A stretch of DNA of 64,000 nucleotides from Arcticibacter sp. (lineage in GTDB: Bacteria; Bacteroidota; Bacteroidia; 2-12-FULL-35-15): assembly GCA_021155045.1 (NCBI GenBank), contig JAJNQB010000017.1:186001-250000 (forward strand), written 5' to 3'. Of this stretch, positions 34,325 through 43,472 are shown piece after piece (within the stretch, counting starts at the first letter, position 1; every line of letters starts with the position of its first letter). The translations under genes were made by a program, and so were the position numbers. The notes beneath the pieces were generated by a model. It was not told the origin of the DNA, ran no database searches, and saw nothing but the letters and a program-made list of their open reading frames with translations.

Positions 34325-36302
34325 TAATTCGTATAATGTTGTTTTTGTTGTTCACGCTTAAGTTTATAAAGTAAACACCGGAAGCTAATTCTTCATCTAG
34401 TACAAAACTATAATCTCCTGCCTGCTGTTTAGTATTGATAATTGTTTTTTCTTTTATGCCTAATACATTGTACACTTCAAGCATAACATCCGAATCATTG
34501 CTTAATGAATAACTTACATTAAATATCTTTTTAGATGGGTTTGGATAAATCTCAAATTTTGAATTGTTGATTTTACTTGCATTATTAATGTTAGTTACAA
34601 TAGGATAAATTGGATAAACCGAATTACTATCCACACCATGGTCAAGTTGATTATAAATATAATTTGATGCATCTACTGTAATGTTATATAGAGAGTCACG
34701 ACCCAAGCCTGGTATATCCACATAAATAGTGTAGTATTCTCCAGGGATATTTACTGGAATATTATTAAAGGTAAATTGACCAAAAGGATTTGTTTGTGTA
34801 TTTGTTACTAATTGTCCTCCAGGATTTCTTCCAAGTTTAACATCAATTCCTGGTATGGGGTCTCCGTCTAATCTTTGAAACCCGGGACCTTCAGTAATTG
34901 TTCCACTCAATACACCTGGTCCTGATATTGCAGGAGGTTCTATCATTTGAATATTATTTCCATTATTGTTTGTAATGCAACTATGATTTACAATTGTTGC
35001 AAAATCCCATAAATAAACATCTCCCAAATATGTTGGATTTACATCTGGGAAGCTAGCAAAAGGGAATGCTTTAACAATATAATCGCCAGTAGGAACACTA
35101 CTAAAATTATATAATCCCGAGCCATCAATCAAAGTAGTTTGTGTTGTGTCGAATGAAACAAAAGTAGATTGATGTTCATATAATACTACTGTGCCTCCGT
35201 TAATAAAAGCCCCAGCAGAATAACCAATATATCCACTAATATCAGTTAAAGGGTTCACGGCAACACTTGGATTGCCATTAGCCGTACAGCCATTAGCATC
35301 TGTTATTGTTAAGGTAAAAGATGTTCCAGTAGAAGGAGCAATAGTTATTGAAGGAGTATAATAATAGACTCCTCCTTCATCCCAAGTGTATGAGTAAGGT
35401 GTGGTCCCACCTGTAACAGTTGTATTTATAGTGGTTGAATCGCCAAAGCAAACAGATGTTGAAGAAGGAACACTTAAACTTAATGCGGTTGGCTCTAAAA
35501 TAGTAATGGCACTTTGAGTATTACAACCATTTGCATCAGAAACATAAGCAATGTAATTTCCTGCAATTAATCCTGTTGCGGTTGTTGTGGTTTGGTTTAG
35601 TGCATCGTCCCAATAATATAGATAAGGAGCAGTTCCTCCACTTGCAGAAACGGTAGCACTTCCATTTGCTAACCCATTACAAGTAACGTTTGTTGAGGAA
35701 CTAATAGTAGATGTTGGTATCGCATTAACCATAACATTTGTTGAATTAACATTAGAACATCCCATTGCCGTAACGGTTAATGTGTAGGTTCCACTTGCAA
35801 GTGTTGTTGCTGGATTTATAGTTGGATTTTGCATTGTTGCTGTAAAACCATTTGGTCCAGCCCAAGAATATGTTCCACCAGCCACAGAAGCTGCCATTAA
35901 AGAAATAACTCCGCCATCACATGTTGGAGAATTACTTGATGGATTTGCATTTGGTAAAGAGTTTACAGTTACAGTAACAACACTAGTATTTGTAGATGCA
36001 AGAGCATCTGTAACGGTTACGGTATATGTTGTAGTTACAGATGGCGAAGCAATGGGGTTAGAAACAGTAGTTGAACTTAAGCCAGATGATGGAGACCAAG
36101 AATAAGTAAATGGAGGATTTGCTCCCGTTGCAGTTGGTGCCCCTCCAATGGTTATTGATGAACCAAAACAAATAGTTTGATTTGGACCCGCATTTGCTGT
36201 TGGTTGAGCATAGGCTTTTTGATAAAATAAAATGCATAATATTACTAAAGCAAAAATGTTTAATGTTTTTGTTTTCAGAAAAAGGGAGTAGAAGTTTTTC
36301 AT
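34311..36302 (-). CDS. T9SS type-A cargo protein with SprB-like repeats
   Basis: A 663-residue secreted protein. The signal peptide runs to about residue 32 (AYAQ). Then come an Ig-like unit (NAGPNQTICFGSSITIGG, about 35-110), further Ig-like sheets, a SprB repeat (NVTCNGLANGSATVSASGGT near 205-224) and a second one. A carboxypeptidase-regulatory-like module follows (DISGYIGYSAGAFINGGTVV near 355, later DPIPGIDVKLGRNPGGQLVT). The last 75 residues (FEIYPNPSKKIFNVSYS ... GVYFINLSV) form the T9SS type-A sorting domain. It is downstream of and only 13 bases from a paralogue (36316) that shares the C-terminal half, so both are one operon. Confidence 0.9.
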   Translation of the reverse strand: MKNFYSLFLKTKTLNIFALVILCILFYQKAYAQPTANAGPNQTICFGSSITIGGAPTATGANPPFTYSWSPSSGLSSTTVSNPIASPSVTTTYTVTVTDALASTNTSVVTVTVNSLPNANPSSNSPTCDGGVISLMAASVAGGTYSWAGPNGFTATMQNPTINPATTLASGTYTLTVTAMGCSNVNSTNVMVNAIPTSTISSSTNVTCNGLANGSATVSASGGTAPYLYYWDDALNQTTTTATGLIAGNYIAYVSDANGCNTQSAITILEPTALSLSVPSSTSVCFGDSTTINTTVTGGTTPYSYTWDEGGVYYYTPSITIAPSTGTSFTLTITDANGCTANGNPSVAVNPLTDISGYIGYSAGAFINGGTVVLYEHQSTFVSFDTTQTTLIDGSGLYNFSSVPTGDYIVKAFPFASFPDVNPTYLGDVYLWDFATIVNHSCITNNNGNNIQMIEPPAISGPGVLSGTITEGPGFQRLDGDPIPGIDVKLGRNPGGQLVTNTQTNPFGQFTFNNIPVNIPGEYYTIYVDIPGLGRDSLYNITVDASNYIYNQLDHGVDSNSVYPIYPIVTNINNASKINNSKFEIYPNPSKKIFNVSYSLSNDSDVMLEVYNVLGIKEKTIINTKQQAGDYSFVLDEELASGVYFINLSVNNKNNIIRIIKTE

Positions 36303-36315
36303 ATTTTTGTTTAGA

Positions 36316-39300
36316 TTAATCTATTTTAATAATTCTTTGTGAAGTAGAGTTTCCTCCGATGGTTAAACAAATAAAGTAAACACCTGAATTTAATTTGTCA
36401 TTTAATAAATATTTATATTCTCCTTTTTGTTGTTGAGTATTCACAAAAGTATATTGTTTAATTCCAAGCAAATTATAAATTTCTAATTTAACATCTGCTT
36501 CTGCAATTAACATATAAGAAACTATTAAATTTTCTTTATACGGATTTGGATAAACACTAAATTTATTTTCTTTAGCTAAATCAATATTGCTTATTCCTGT
36601 TGATGATGTTGGAACAATATAAATTGTTGTAGAGTCAACCATATAATTTAAACTATCTAACATTGGTGTTGTTGCATCAATAGTAACAACATAAGAAGAG
36701 TCGCGAAGCAACCCCGGGATGTCAACATACACCGTGTAGCTAACACCATTTGCTGCGCCATCATTCAAAGCAATACTTCCAAATGAGTAATAGCCATTAC
36801 TGTTTGTATTTGTATTTGTAACCAATTGTCCGCCTGGATTTCTTCCAAGTTTTACATCAATACCTGGAATTGGATCGCCTTCAAGCCTGCTAAATCCTGG
36901 TCCTTCAATAATTCGTCCACCAATAAATCCTGGACCGCCAACTAATGTTTGTTCAGACATAACCACATTAGCTGTGTCGTTTGTTGTACAACCATGAACT
37001 AAAATTGTAGCGGCATCCCATAAAAATGTATTTCCAAAATAGGTTGGAATTAAAGAAGGGAATGAAGTATTAGGAAAAACTTTAATAATATAATCTCCAT
37101 AATTTACAGAAGCAAAATAATAATCTCCACCAGCATTTAATGTTGTTACAGCAACAGTATCAAAAGCTGTATAGAAAGAATAGTAGTTATACAAAACTAC
37201 CGTTCCGCCATTTGCTAAAGAACCTCCAGAATAACTTACATGCCCACTAATATCAGTACTTGGAGTTACTGTTATACTTGTAAAATCTCCAGCACCGCAT
37301 CCAAGTGCATCGGTTAAATAAACAGTATATCCATTGCTAGTTGATGGTGATACAATTTCTGTTGCGTTTGTTCCAGAGAATGTTCCTCCATCACTCCATA
37401 AATATTGGTAAGGAACAGTTCCACCACTACCAGAAGCACTAAGCATTGCATTGCCGCTATAACAAATAGTTTGTGGTGTGTTTGCTGTTACAAAAACTTG
37501 TGGACTATAATATATAGTGATAGAATCAACAGCATAACAACCTGAAATGGTGTCGGTAGCAAAATACATGGTAGTAGCTGTAGGAGTGGCTACAACAAAT
37601 GTCCCAGTTGAACTACTTAATGTTGCGCTAGGCGACCACATTACATTTGGTCCAATTGCTGAAAGAACGGTGGTTCCACCATAACATAATGTATCGCTAG
37701 TTGCTGTGATGTTTGTTGATGGAACAACAATAGTTAAAGGTTCTGTTGTAGAGCAACCAGCAGAATTGGTCATTGTTAATGAATAAGTTGTTGAGGTTGT
37801 TGGATAAGCAAAATTATTTAATGTGTTAGTTGAAACTAAATTATAATTCGGAGTCCACGAGTAAGTCATAACCGTATCAGGCTCTGAGAATCGTAAACTC
37901 CAACCTTTTAAAGAACCTTGATCTCCACCTGCATGATCATAAATTTCTAATATCCAATTTCCATTTGCTGTTCCATTTAAAAAGTAAAATGGTTCATCAG
38001 GATACCAACTTCCAGTGAATGGACCTGTTCCAGAGTTGTAAGGATTTTGAGCCTGGATATTAAATTCTGTTCCAAAAAAATTGTCGCTACCTCCTCCGGC
38101 TCCTCCTGTTAAAAGAATAGAAGACCCATCAGGTGCATACAATCTAAATTCTACATCACCACAATAAGTATGATATAAACTATCAATTGTTATGGAGTAT
38201 AATGCGTTACCTGCAGGTTCTGTAATTCCACTTATTGAAAGTGTATCATACGTATATTGATAATCCATTATAGTATCATTCGTTATTTTAGGAATAGGAG
38301 CAAAAAGCGTTAACAATCCTGTTCCTGCTTGTGCTGTGATAGACATTGTATCTCCTCTACATACTATTTCTGAACCTGGAATATCCAAATTGGGATTAAT
38401 AAAATTTACAGAAGGAGCTGGAGTGTTTGTTAAAACCATTTCATCATAACTGGAACAATTATTTATATCTGTGATAACACAACCATAAACACCAGGAACA
38501 TCAATAGTAATTGTTTGAGTGGCATCACTTGTAGTCCAGCTATAAGAAACAGCGCCAGCACCAGCATCAAGGGTTATGTTAATTCCTTGACAAACAGTTT
38601 GGTCTGCTCCCAAATTAATTGTTGGAGGTGTTCCTAAGCAGCTTCTCCAAATTTGTGCTCCAGTTGAACCACCGCCACCACGCAGAGGATTTGTGTTCGA
38701 AGGATTAGCTACAACTCCAAATGAATAATTTCTTGTTGCTAAATAAACATTGTTATTGAAATCTGCAAAGTTTGCATAATCACCATTATTACCTATTTGA
38801 CCAAAGCCCGGTGTACTGGATTGTGAAATAGTTATCCCATCGCTAGAGTTATATACAACAACATTATTTCCATCAATAGCAGCAATCCAAAGTTTTCCTC
38901 CTGCTGAAATCATTGATTTAGTATAACCGATATTGCTTGGAAATTGAAACGCCAATGTCCAAATAACACCATCATTTGATTTCCATATTTGTGCACCATC
39001 GGAATAATTATTTGTACTAACGTATATATATCCCCCGAATTCGGTTATTGATGTAATTTCTGAATTATTCATATTTCCAAAACCGAAACCTACACTTGTA
39101 TTTTGGTTAAAATTCATGCCATCAGAAGTACTCCAGAGAGTAGCATCGTTCATTCCTAAGTATATTTTTCCGTTTGCTACAAGCGAGCTGGTTACTCTTG
39201 TGTAAGGACTAACAGATGAAAAATCAAAAATTGTTTGCCAAGTACCAAGTGTATCATTCGGGTCGTTGCTGTTATAAGCAGCTTTTTTAATAATGGAACC

Positions 39301-39762
39301 CATATAAAAGTCGTTGATTGCATAGATGCTATCATCCGTTCCTAAGCCTTTGTAAGAAAGAAGATGTGAAAATTTTTCAGATGAATAAATATAAAAAGGA
39401 GTCCAAGTTATTCCATCATCAGAACGAGAAATTTTTGTTTGATTATTGAAATAAGAAAAAGTTGAAACATATATATAGCCAACTCCACTGTTTGTTACAG
39501 CCATTGCATTAATGTCAGCAACATCTGTTTCGCTGTAGGACAACCCCCAGTCGTATTGATTACCCGTTGGAGTTTTGTAAATCAAACCATCGTAATCACC
39601 TGCGCCAGCATACAAATCTCCTTTAAAAGGAATCATGCACTTTACGTGCCCATTCCAACTATTACCAAATCCATCGGTTACTGATGGAACCCAAGTGTTT
39701 TGTGCGTTTGAACTACTAAGAATTATAAATCCCCCAAGAGCTAAGAGTAGAAATTTTTTCAT
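36316..39762 (-). CDS. T9SS type-A cargo protein with propeller-like and P-type domains
   Basis: A 1148-residue secreted protein. After a signal peptide (about 1-20), residues 20-380 hold repeated units of the form SxDGxxWT and YVSTNNYSDGAQIWKS, a seven-bladed-propeller-like region. Ig-like units follow, then a proprotein-convertase P-type domain (YCGDVEFRLYAPDGSSILLT to GNWILEIYDHAGGDQGSLKG, about 535-625), more Ig-like units, and the same carboxypeptidase-regulatory module found in the next gene (NGGTVVLYN, DPIPGIDVKLGRNPGGQLVT). The end (FSVYPNPYKENLIVSY ... GVYFICLTIGG) is a type-A sorting domain. First gene of the pair; 13 bases separate it from 36302. Confidence 0.9.
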   Translation of the reverse strand: MKKFLLLALGGFIILSSSNAQNTWVPSVTDGFGNSWNGHVKCMIPFKGDLYAGAGDYDGLIYKTPTGNQYDWGLSYSETDVADINAMAVTNSGVGYIYVSTFSYFNNQTKISRSDDGITWTPFYIYSSEKFSHLLSYKGLGTDDSIYAINDFYMGSIIKKAAYNSNDPNDTLGTWQTIFDFSSVSPYTRVTSSLVANGKIYLGMNDATLWSTSDGMNFNQNTSVGFGFGNMNNSEITSITEFGGYIYVSTNNYSDGAQIWKSNDGVIWTLAFQFPSNIGYTKSMISAGGKLWIAAIDGNNVVVYNSSDGITISQSSTPGFGQIGNNGDYANFADFNNNVYLATRNYSFGVVANPSNTNPLRGGGGSTGAQIWRSCLGTPPTINLGADQTVCQGINITLDAGAGAVSYSWTTSDATQTITIDVPGVYGCVITDINNCSSYDEMVLTNTPAPSVNFINPNLDIPGSEIVCRGDTMSITAQAGTGLLTLFAPIPKITNDTIMDYQYTYDTLSISGITEPAGNALYSITIDSLYHTYCGDVEFRLYAPDGSSILLTGGAGGGSDNFFGTEFNIQAQNPYNSGTGPFTGSWYPDEPFYFLNGTANGNWILEIYDHAGGDQGSLKGWSLRFSEPDTVMTYSWTPNYNLVSTNTLNNFAYPTTSTTYSLTMTNSAGCSTTEPLTIVVPSTNITATSDTLCYGGTTVLSAIGPNVMWSPSATLSSSTGTFVVATPTATTMYFATDTISGCYAVDSITIYYSPQVFVTANTPQTICYSGNAMLSASGSGGTVPYQYLWSDGGTFSGTNATEIVSPSTSNGYTVYLTDALGCGAGDFTSITVTPSTDISGHVSYSGGSLANGGTVVLYNYYSFYTAFDTVAVTTLNAGGDYYFASVNYGDYIIKVFPNTSFPSLIPTYFGNTFLWDAATILVHGCTTNDTANVVMSEQTLVGGPGFIGGRIIEGPGFSRLEGDPIPGIDVKLGRNPGGQLVTNTNTNSNGYYSFGSIALNDGAANGVSYTVYVDIPGLLRDSSYVVTIDATTPMLDSLNYMVDSTTIYIVPTSSTGISNIDLAKENKFSVYPNPYKENLIVSYMLIAEADVKLEIYNLLGIKQYTFVNTQQQKGEYKYLLNDKLNSGVYFICLTIGGNSTSQRIIKID

Positions 39763-39847
39763 TAGTTTAAAATTAATTTTTCGAGGAACTAAAATACAAT
39801 AAAAATTAAATTATTCGAATTTTAATGATGTTAAATTTTTGCTGGTT

Positions 39848-40138
39848 TTATTTATCAATAACTTTTGGAACTTTAAAATAGTCAGAATCTTTTTTAGGTG
39901 CGTTTTTTAATGCGTCTTTTTGCGTGATAGTATGTGAAACATCATCTTCTCTTAATACATTTACTTCGCCACTCATATATACAAGAGGTTCAATATTAGA
40001 TGTGTCAAGTTCGTTAAGTTTATCAATAAAACGTAGCATATTATTCATGTCATTAATAATTTCTTGTTTTGATTCGTTTTCAAATTCTAAACGAGCCAAA
40101 TGAGCAATTTTATCTACAGTTTCGTTATCTATTTTCAT
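39848..40138 (-). CDS. gatC: Asp-tRNA(Asn)/Glu-tRNA(Gln) amidotransferase subunit C
   Basis: A 96-residue GatC: MKIDNETVDKIAHLARLEFE start, INDMNNMLRFIDKLNELDTSN near residues 29-48, and LREDDV near 73. It wraps GatA and GatB in the GatCAB complex that amidates misacylated Asn- and Gln-tRNA. GatA and GatB are not in this window. The start codon overlaps the stop of the acyltransferase gene upstream by four bases (ATGA), so translation is probably coupled. Confidence 0.93.
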   Translation of the reverse strand: MKIDNETVDKIAHLARLEFENESKQEIINDMNNMLRFIDKLNELDTSNIEPLVYMSGEVNVLREDDVSHTITQKDALKNAPKKDSDYFKVPKVIDK

Positions 40139-40881
40139 TGATTATAATTATTTAAATCATTTTGAATTATATCATATATTTGAGTGCGCAAAGATATTAA
40201 ATCCTTTTCAGTCATACCAATTGTGGAAAAGGGTTTATTAATTACTATTTTACTTATTCCGCATCTTCCATGCGATTTAAAAAAGCCTCCATTTTGTAAT
40301 AGTTTCCAGTTGTTTAAAAAAGTAATAGGTACAATTGGAATTTGTTTTTCGATAGCCAATTTAAAAGCCCCATTTTTAAATCCCCTCAAAACACCTTTGC
40401 TAGATATTGTTCCTTCTGGGAATAAAAAAACACTTTTACCTTCATCAATATTTTTTCCTGCTCGCAAAAAGGCACGGTGAGAACCAATGTTACTTTTTCT
40501 ATCAACCAAAATATTCATTTCTTTAAAAAAAATTCTGAATAGCGGAGCTTTATCTAATTCTTGTTTTCCCATGAAAACAAAATATTTTGGTATAATTAAA
40601 TAACTGGCTACAATATCCAAATAAGAAACATGGTTAGAAATATAAACACATGGCTGTGGCAAATTTTCTTTCAGTATTTTTCGATTTGTTTTTATAAAAA
40701 TTCCTGGAATGGTTAAAATCCAAGCTGCCCAAATTTTTTTTAATAGAAAAGCATATTTGAATCTTTTTTTACTGCTTAATAAAAAATAAAAAAAAGGGTA
40801 TAAAACAATTAAACCCAAAACAAAGTTTAGTAAAAACAATGTTTTCCATAAAGTTCTTGGTATGATTAGCAGGTAATTCAT
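40135..40881 (-). CDS. Lysophospholipid acyltransferase (PlsC-like)
   Basis: Start at the ATG at 40879-40881 (MNYLLIIPRTLW); an upstream TTG frame is not needed. The 248-residue enzyme has a hydrophobic N-terminus (about 1-35) and the acyltransferase motifs: block I NHVSYLDI near residue 83 (HX4D catalytic pair), and block III FPEGTIS near 155. These enzymes acylate 1-acyl-glycerol-3-phosphate to phosphatidic acid at the cytoplasmic membrane. It overlaps gatC by ATGA and is the first gene of the pair. Confidence 0.9.
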   Translation of the reverse strand: MNYLLIIPRTLWKTLFLLNFVLGLIVLYPFFYFLLSSKKRFKYAFLLKKIWAAWILTIPGIFIKTNRKILKENLPQPCVYISNHVSYLDIVASYLIIPKYFVFMGKQELDKAPLFRIFFKEMNILVDRKSNIGSHRAFLRAGKNIDEGKSVFLFPEGTISSKGVLRGFKNGAFKLAIEKQIPIVPITFLNNWKLLQNGGFFKSHGRCGISKIVINKPFSTIGMTEKDLISLRTQIYDIIQNDLNNYNQ

Positions 40882-40924
40882 TTTACAGAACGTAAATTTA
40901 CACAATTAATATATGTGATACATT

Positions 40925-40963
40925 TTCAACCGCAATTAGACAGTAGAAAGCTTTGGAAAAGCT
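40925..40963 (+). repeat. 39-bp dispersed repeat, copy 1
   Basis: Matches 46441-46479 in the same orientation with seven differences, all transitions. The shared core is ACAGTAGAAAG. It stands 22 bases before the 111-bp element, so the two repeats may be parts of one composite unit here. Confidence 0.55.
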
Positions 40964-40985
40964 GCACAACCTGTCTTAATGCGGT

Positions 40986-41096
40986 TAATCCCGGTTTAGT
41001 GTTTGTTAGAATTTCTTATCCCCATAAAATACAAGAAAGTCTTACAAACACTTAATCCTAGGCAGGTCAAATAATGAACTGCTATTTAGGGTTAAA
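40986..41096 (+). repeat. 111-bp dispersed element, copy 2
   Basis: Second copy of the element at 3635-3745, same orientation. Its inverted-repeat arms are less perfect than in copy 1 (for example GGCAGGTC against GAACTGC). It lies between the PlsC gene and trpS. Confidence 0.7.
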
Positions 41097-41136
41097 ATAC
41101 AGATGATTTTTAACCTAAAAAATTAAAAATTTTATG

Positions 41137-41144
41137 TAGGTTTG
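41137..41144 (+). promoter_or_regulatory. Likely -7 box upstream of trpS
   Basis: TAGGTTTG matches TAnnTTTG exactly, 26 bases before the trpS ATG. No -33 TTG is seen at the usual distance. Confidence 0.4.
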
Positions 41145-41170
41145 GTCGATAAAAAAGTAAAAACAGTTTA

Positions 41171-42145
41171 ATGGCAAGAATTTTAACAGGAATACAAAGC
41201 ACAAATATTCCACACTTAGGAAATATTTTGGGAGCGGTAATGCCAGCAATAGAATTATCGAAACAACAAGGAAATGAATCGCTTTTTTTTATTGCAAATT
41301 TACATACGCTTACTACGGTTAAGGACATTGATTTTTTAAAAGAAAGTACTGATGCTGTTGCTGCTACATGGCTTGCATTTGGATTTGATACGAAAAAAAA
41401 CATTTTTTATCGCCAGAGTGATGTGCCCGAAGTGTGTGAATTAACATGGTATTTGAATTGTTTAACACCATTTCCAATGCTTGCTAATGCACATTCATTT
41501 AAAGATAAATCAGAAAGATTAGCTGATGTAAATGCGGGCTTATTTACTTATCCTGTTTTAATGGCTGCGGATATTATTTTGTATGATGCAAATTATGTTC
41601 CAGTAGGGAAAGACCAAATTCAGCATTTAGAAATGACTAGAGATATTGCTGAAAAGTTTAATAATCGTTTTGGTGAAACATTTGTAGTTCCTGAAGTAAA
41701 GGTAGATGAACAAGTTATGATTGTTCCTGGAATTGACGGACAAAAAATGAGTAAATCGTATAATAATTTCATCAATATTTTTCTTCCAGAAAAAGAATTA
41801 AAAAAAATTGTGATGAGTATAGTTACTGATGCCACACCTTTGGAAGCTCCTAAAAACCCTGATACATGCAATGTTTTTGCATTGTATAAATTATTGGCAT
41901 CAAAAGAGCAAATACAAACAATGCGTGATAATTATATGAAAGGTGGTTACGGATATGGAAATGCAAAAACAGCTTTGTATGAACTTATTTTAGAAAAATT
42001 TAAAACACAAAGAGAGCGTTACAATTATTATATGAGCAACAGAAATGAGTTGGATGCTAAATTACAAGAAGGTGCAGACAAAGCACGCATAATAGCTAAA
42101 GCTACATTAAAAAGAGTAAGAGAAAAATTTGGATTTAAAAATTAA
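41171..42145 (+). CDS. trpS: Tryptophanyl-tRNA synthetase
   Basis: A 324-residue class I synthetase. The HIGH-like site is PHLGNILGA near residues 13-21, and the KMSKS site lies in GQKMSKSYNNF near 189-199. The nucleotide fold and the tryptophan-binding segment (YPVLMAADIILY near 126-137) are present. It joins Trp to tRNA-Trp in the cytosol. It is followed by a C1 peptidase gene 12 bases later. Confidence 0.97.
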   Translation: MARILTGIQSTNIPHLGNILGAVMPAIELSKQQGNESLFFIANLHTLTTVKDIDFLKESTDAVAATWLAFGFDTKKNIFYRQSDVPEVCELTWYLNCLTPFPMLANAHSFKDKSERLADVNAGLFTYPVLMAADIILYDANYVPVGKDQIQHLEMTRDIAEKFNNRFGETFVVPEVKVDEQVMIVPGIDGQKMSKSYNNFINIFLPEKELKKIVMSIVTDATPLEAPKNPDTCNVFALYKLLASKEQIQTMRDNYMKGGYGYGNAKTALYELILEKFKTQRERYNYYMSNRNELDAKLQEGADKARIIAKATLKRVREKFGFKN

Positions 42146-42157
42146 TAAAACAAAACA

Positions 42158-43303
42158 ATGAAAACATCATTATTTATTTTTGCTGTATCATTTTCAACAC
42201 TTGCTTTTGCACAAGATTTAAGCAATAAAAAAGATGGAAATTATAAATTTACAGTAATAAAAAATTTAGAAAGCACCGAAGTTCAAAATCAAGCACACTC
42301 GAGCACCTGCTGGACTTTTTCTACATTATCATTTTTTGAGTCGGAACTTTTGCGTATGGGTAAACCTAAAGTAAATTTATCTGAAATGTTTATTGTAAGA
42401 AATTCATATCCTGCAAAAGCAGAAAAATATGTACGTATGCATGGACTTATAAATTTTGGACCAGGAGGAGCTTTTCATGATGTAACCTATGTTTTAAAAA
42501 ATTATGGAATTGTTCCTCAAAAAGTTTATTCAGGTTTAATGAACGGAGAAAAAGATATTGATCATGCTGATATGGACAATGTTTTAAAATCTATGGTAGA
42601 GACAATTTCTAGAAGTAATAAACCAAATCCATCATGGAGCAAAGCATTTGATGCAACACTCGATAGTTATTTAGGTACTGCACCCAAAGATTTTGAATAC
42701 GAAGGAAAAAAATATACTCCACAAACCTATATGCAATCTTTAGGCTTAGATATGAATAATTATGTTGAAATAACATCATTTACACATCACCCTTTTTACA
42801 GAAAATTTGCATTAGAAGTACAAGACAATTGGGCTTGGGATGAAGTTTACAATGTGAGACTAGCAGAAATGATGGAAACAATTGATAATGCAATAATGAA
42901 TGGATATTCTGTTGCATGGGCTGCCGATGTGAGTGAAAAAGGTTTTTCATTTAAAAATGGAGTAGCAATAGTCCCCGCCTTGGATTGGGATGAAATTAAA
43001 AAAGAAAAAATAGATTCAGTAATATTAAACCCAGGGAAGCAAAAAGAAATTACGGAAGAGATTCGTCAAAAAGCATTTGATAATTATGAAACACAAGATG
43101 ACCATGGAATGCATTTTGTTGGAATAGTAAAAGATCAAAATGGCACAAAATATTATATCGTAAAAAATTCTTGGGGGACTAAAAACAATGAGTGCGATGG
43201 ATATTTTTATGCTTCAGAAGCATATGTAAAATATAAAACCACTTGTATCATGGTGCACAAAGATGCTGTGAAAAAGGATTTGGGAAAAAAATTGGGTTTC
43301 TAA
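42158..43303 (+). CDS. Secreted C1-family cysteine peptidase (bleomycin hydrolase-like)
   Basis: A 381-residue enzyme with a signal peptide (MKTSLFIFAVSFSTLAFAQ, cleavage near 19). The papain-like triad is readable: Cys51 in STCW, His in DDHGMHFVG near residue 325, and Asn in KNSWGTKN near 341. The long insertion between Cys and His and the order of motifs match C1B peptidases (PepC/bleomycin hydrolase), but those are cytosolic; this one is exported. Probable aminopeptidase-like activity in the periplasm or outside. It follows trpS by 12 bases on the same strand. Confidence 0.88.
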   Translation: MKTSLFIFAVSFSTLAFAQDLSNKKDGNYKFTVIKNLESTEVQNQAHSSTCWTFSTLSFFESELLRMGKPKVNLSEMFIVRNSYPAKAEKYVRMHGLINFGPGGAFHDVTYVLKNYGIVPQKVYSGLMNGEKDIDHADMDNVLKSMVETISRSNKPNPSWSKAFDATLDSYLGTAPKDFEYEGKKYTPQTYMQSLGLDMNNYVEITSFTHHPFYRKFALEVQDNWAWDEVYNVRLAEMMETIDNAIMNGYSVAWAADVSEKGFSFKNGVAIVPALDWDEIKKEKIDSVILNPGKQKEITEEIRQKAFDNYETQDDHGMHFVGIVKDQNGTKYYIVKNSWGTKNNECDGYFYASEAYVKYKTTCIMVHKDAVKKDLGKKLGF

Positions 43304-43322
43304 AATCAAGAGTTTAACAAAT

Positions 43323-43354
43323 AAAAAAGCTATCAATAATTTGATAGCTTTTTT
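43323..43354 (+). terminator. Terminator after the C1 peptidase gene
   Basis: AAAAAAGCTATCAA and TTGATAGCTTTTTT pair perfectly around TAAT. It sits just before the 3' end of the opposing tRNA-Arg gene. Confidence 0.9.
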
Positions 43355-43356
43355 TG

Positions 43357-43428
43357 TGGCTCCGGCAGGAATCGAACCTGCATCAAAAGTTTAGGAAACT
43401 TCTATTCTATCCATTGAACTACGGTGCC
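43357..43428 (-). tRNA. tRNA-Arg, anticodon CCT
   Basis: On the minus strand 72 bases fold as a cloverleaf with anticodon stem GAAGT-TTCCTAA-ACTTT (anticodon CCT, reading AGG) and T-arm GCAGGTTCGATTCCTGC. The acceptor arms GGCACCG and CGGAGCC leave one A-A mismatch at position 4-69. The CCA end is not encoded (the next bases are CAA), unlike the tRNA-Val in this window. Confidence 0.9.
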
Positions 43429-43472
43429 AAAATAATTTGAGCCAATAAGTCAATAGAAAATGAATTTTAAAA

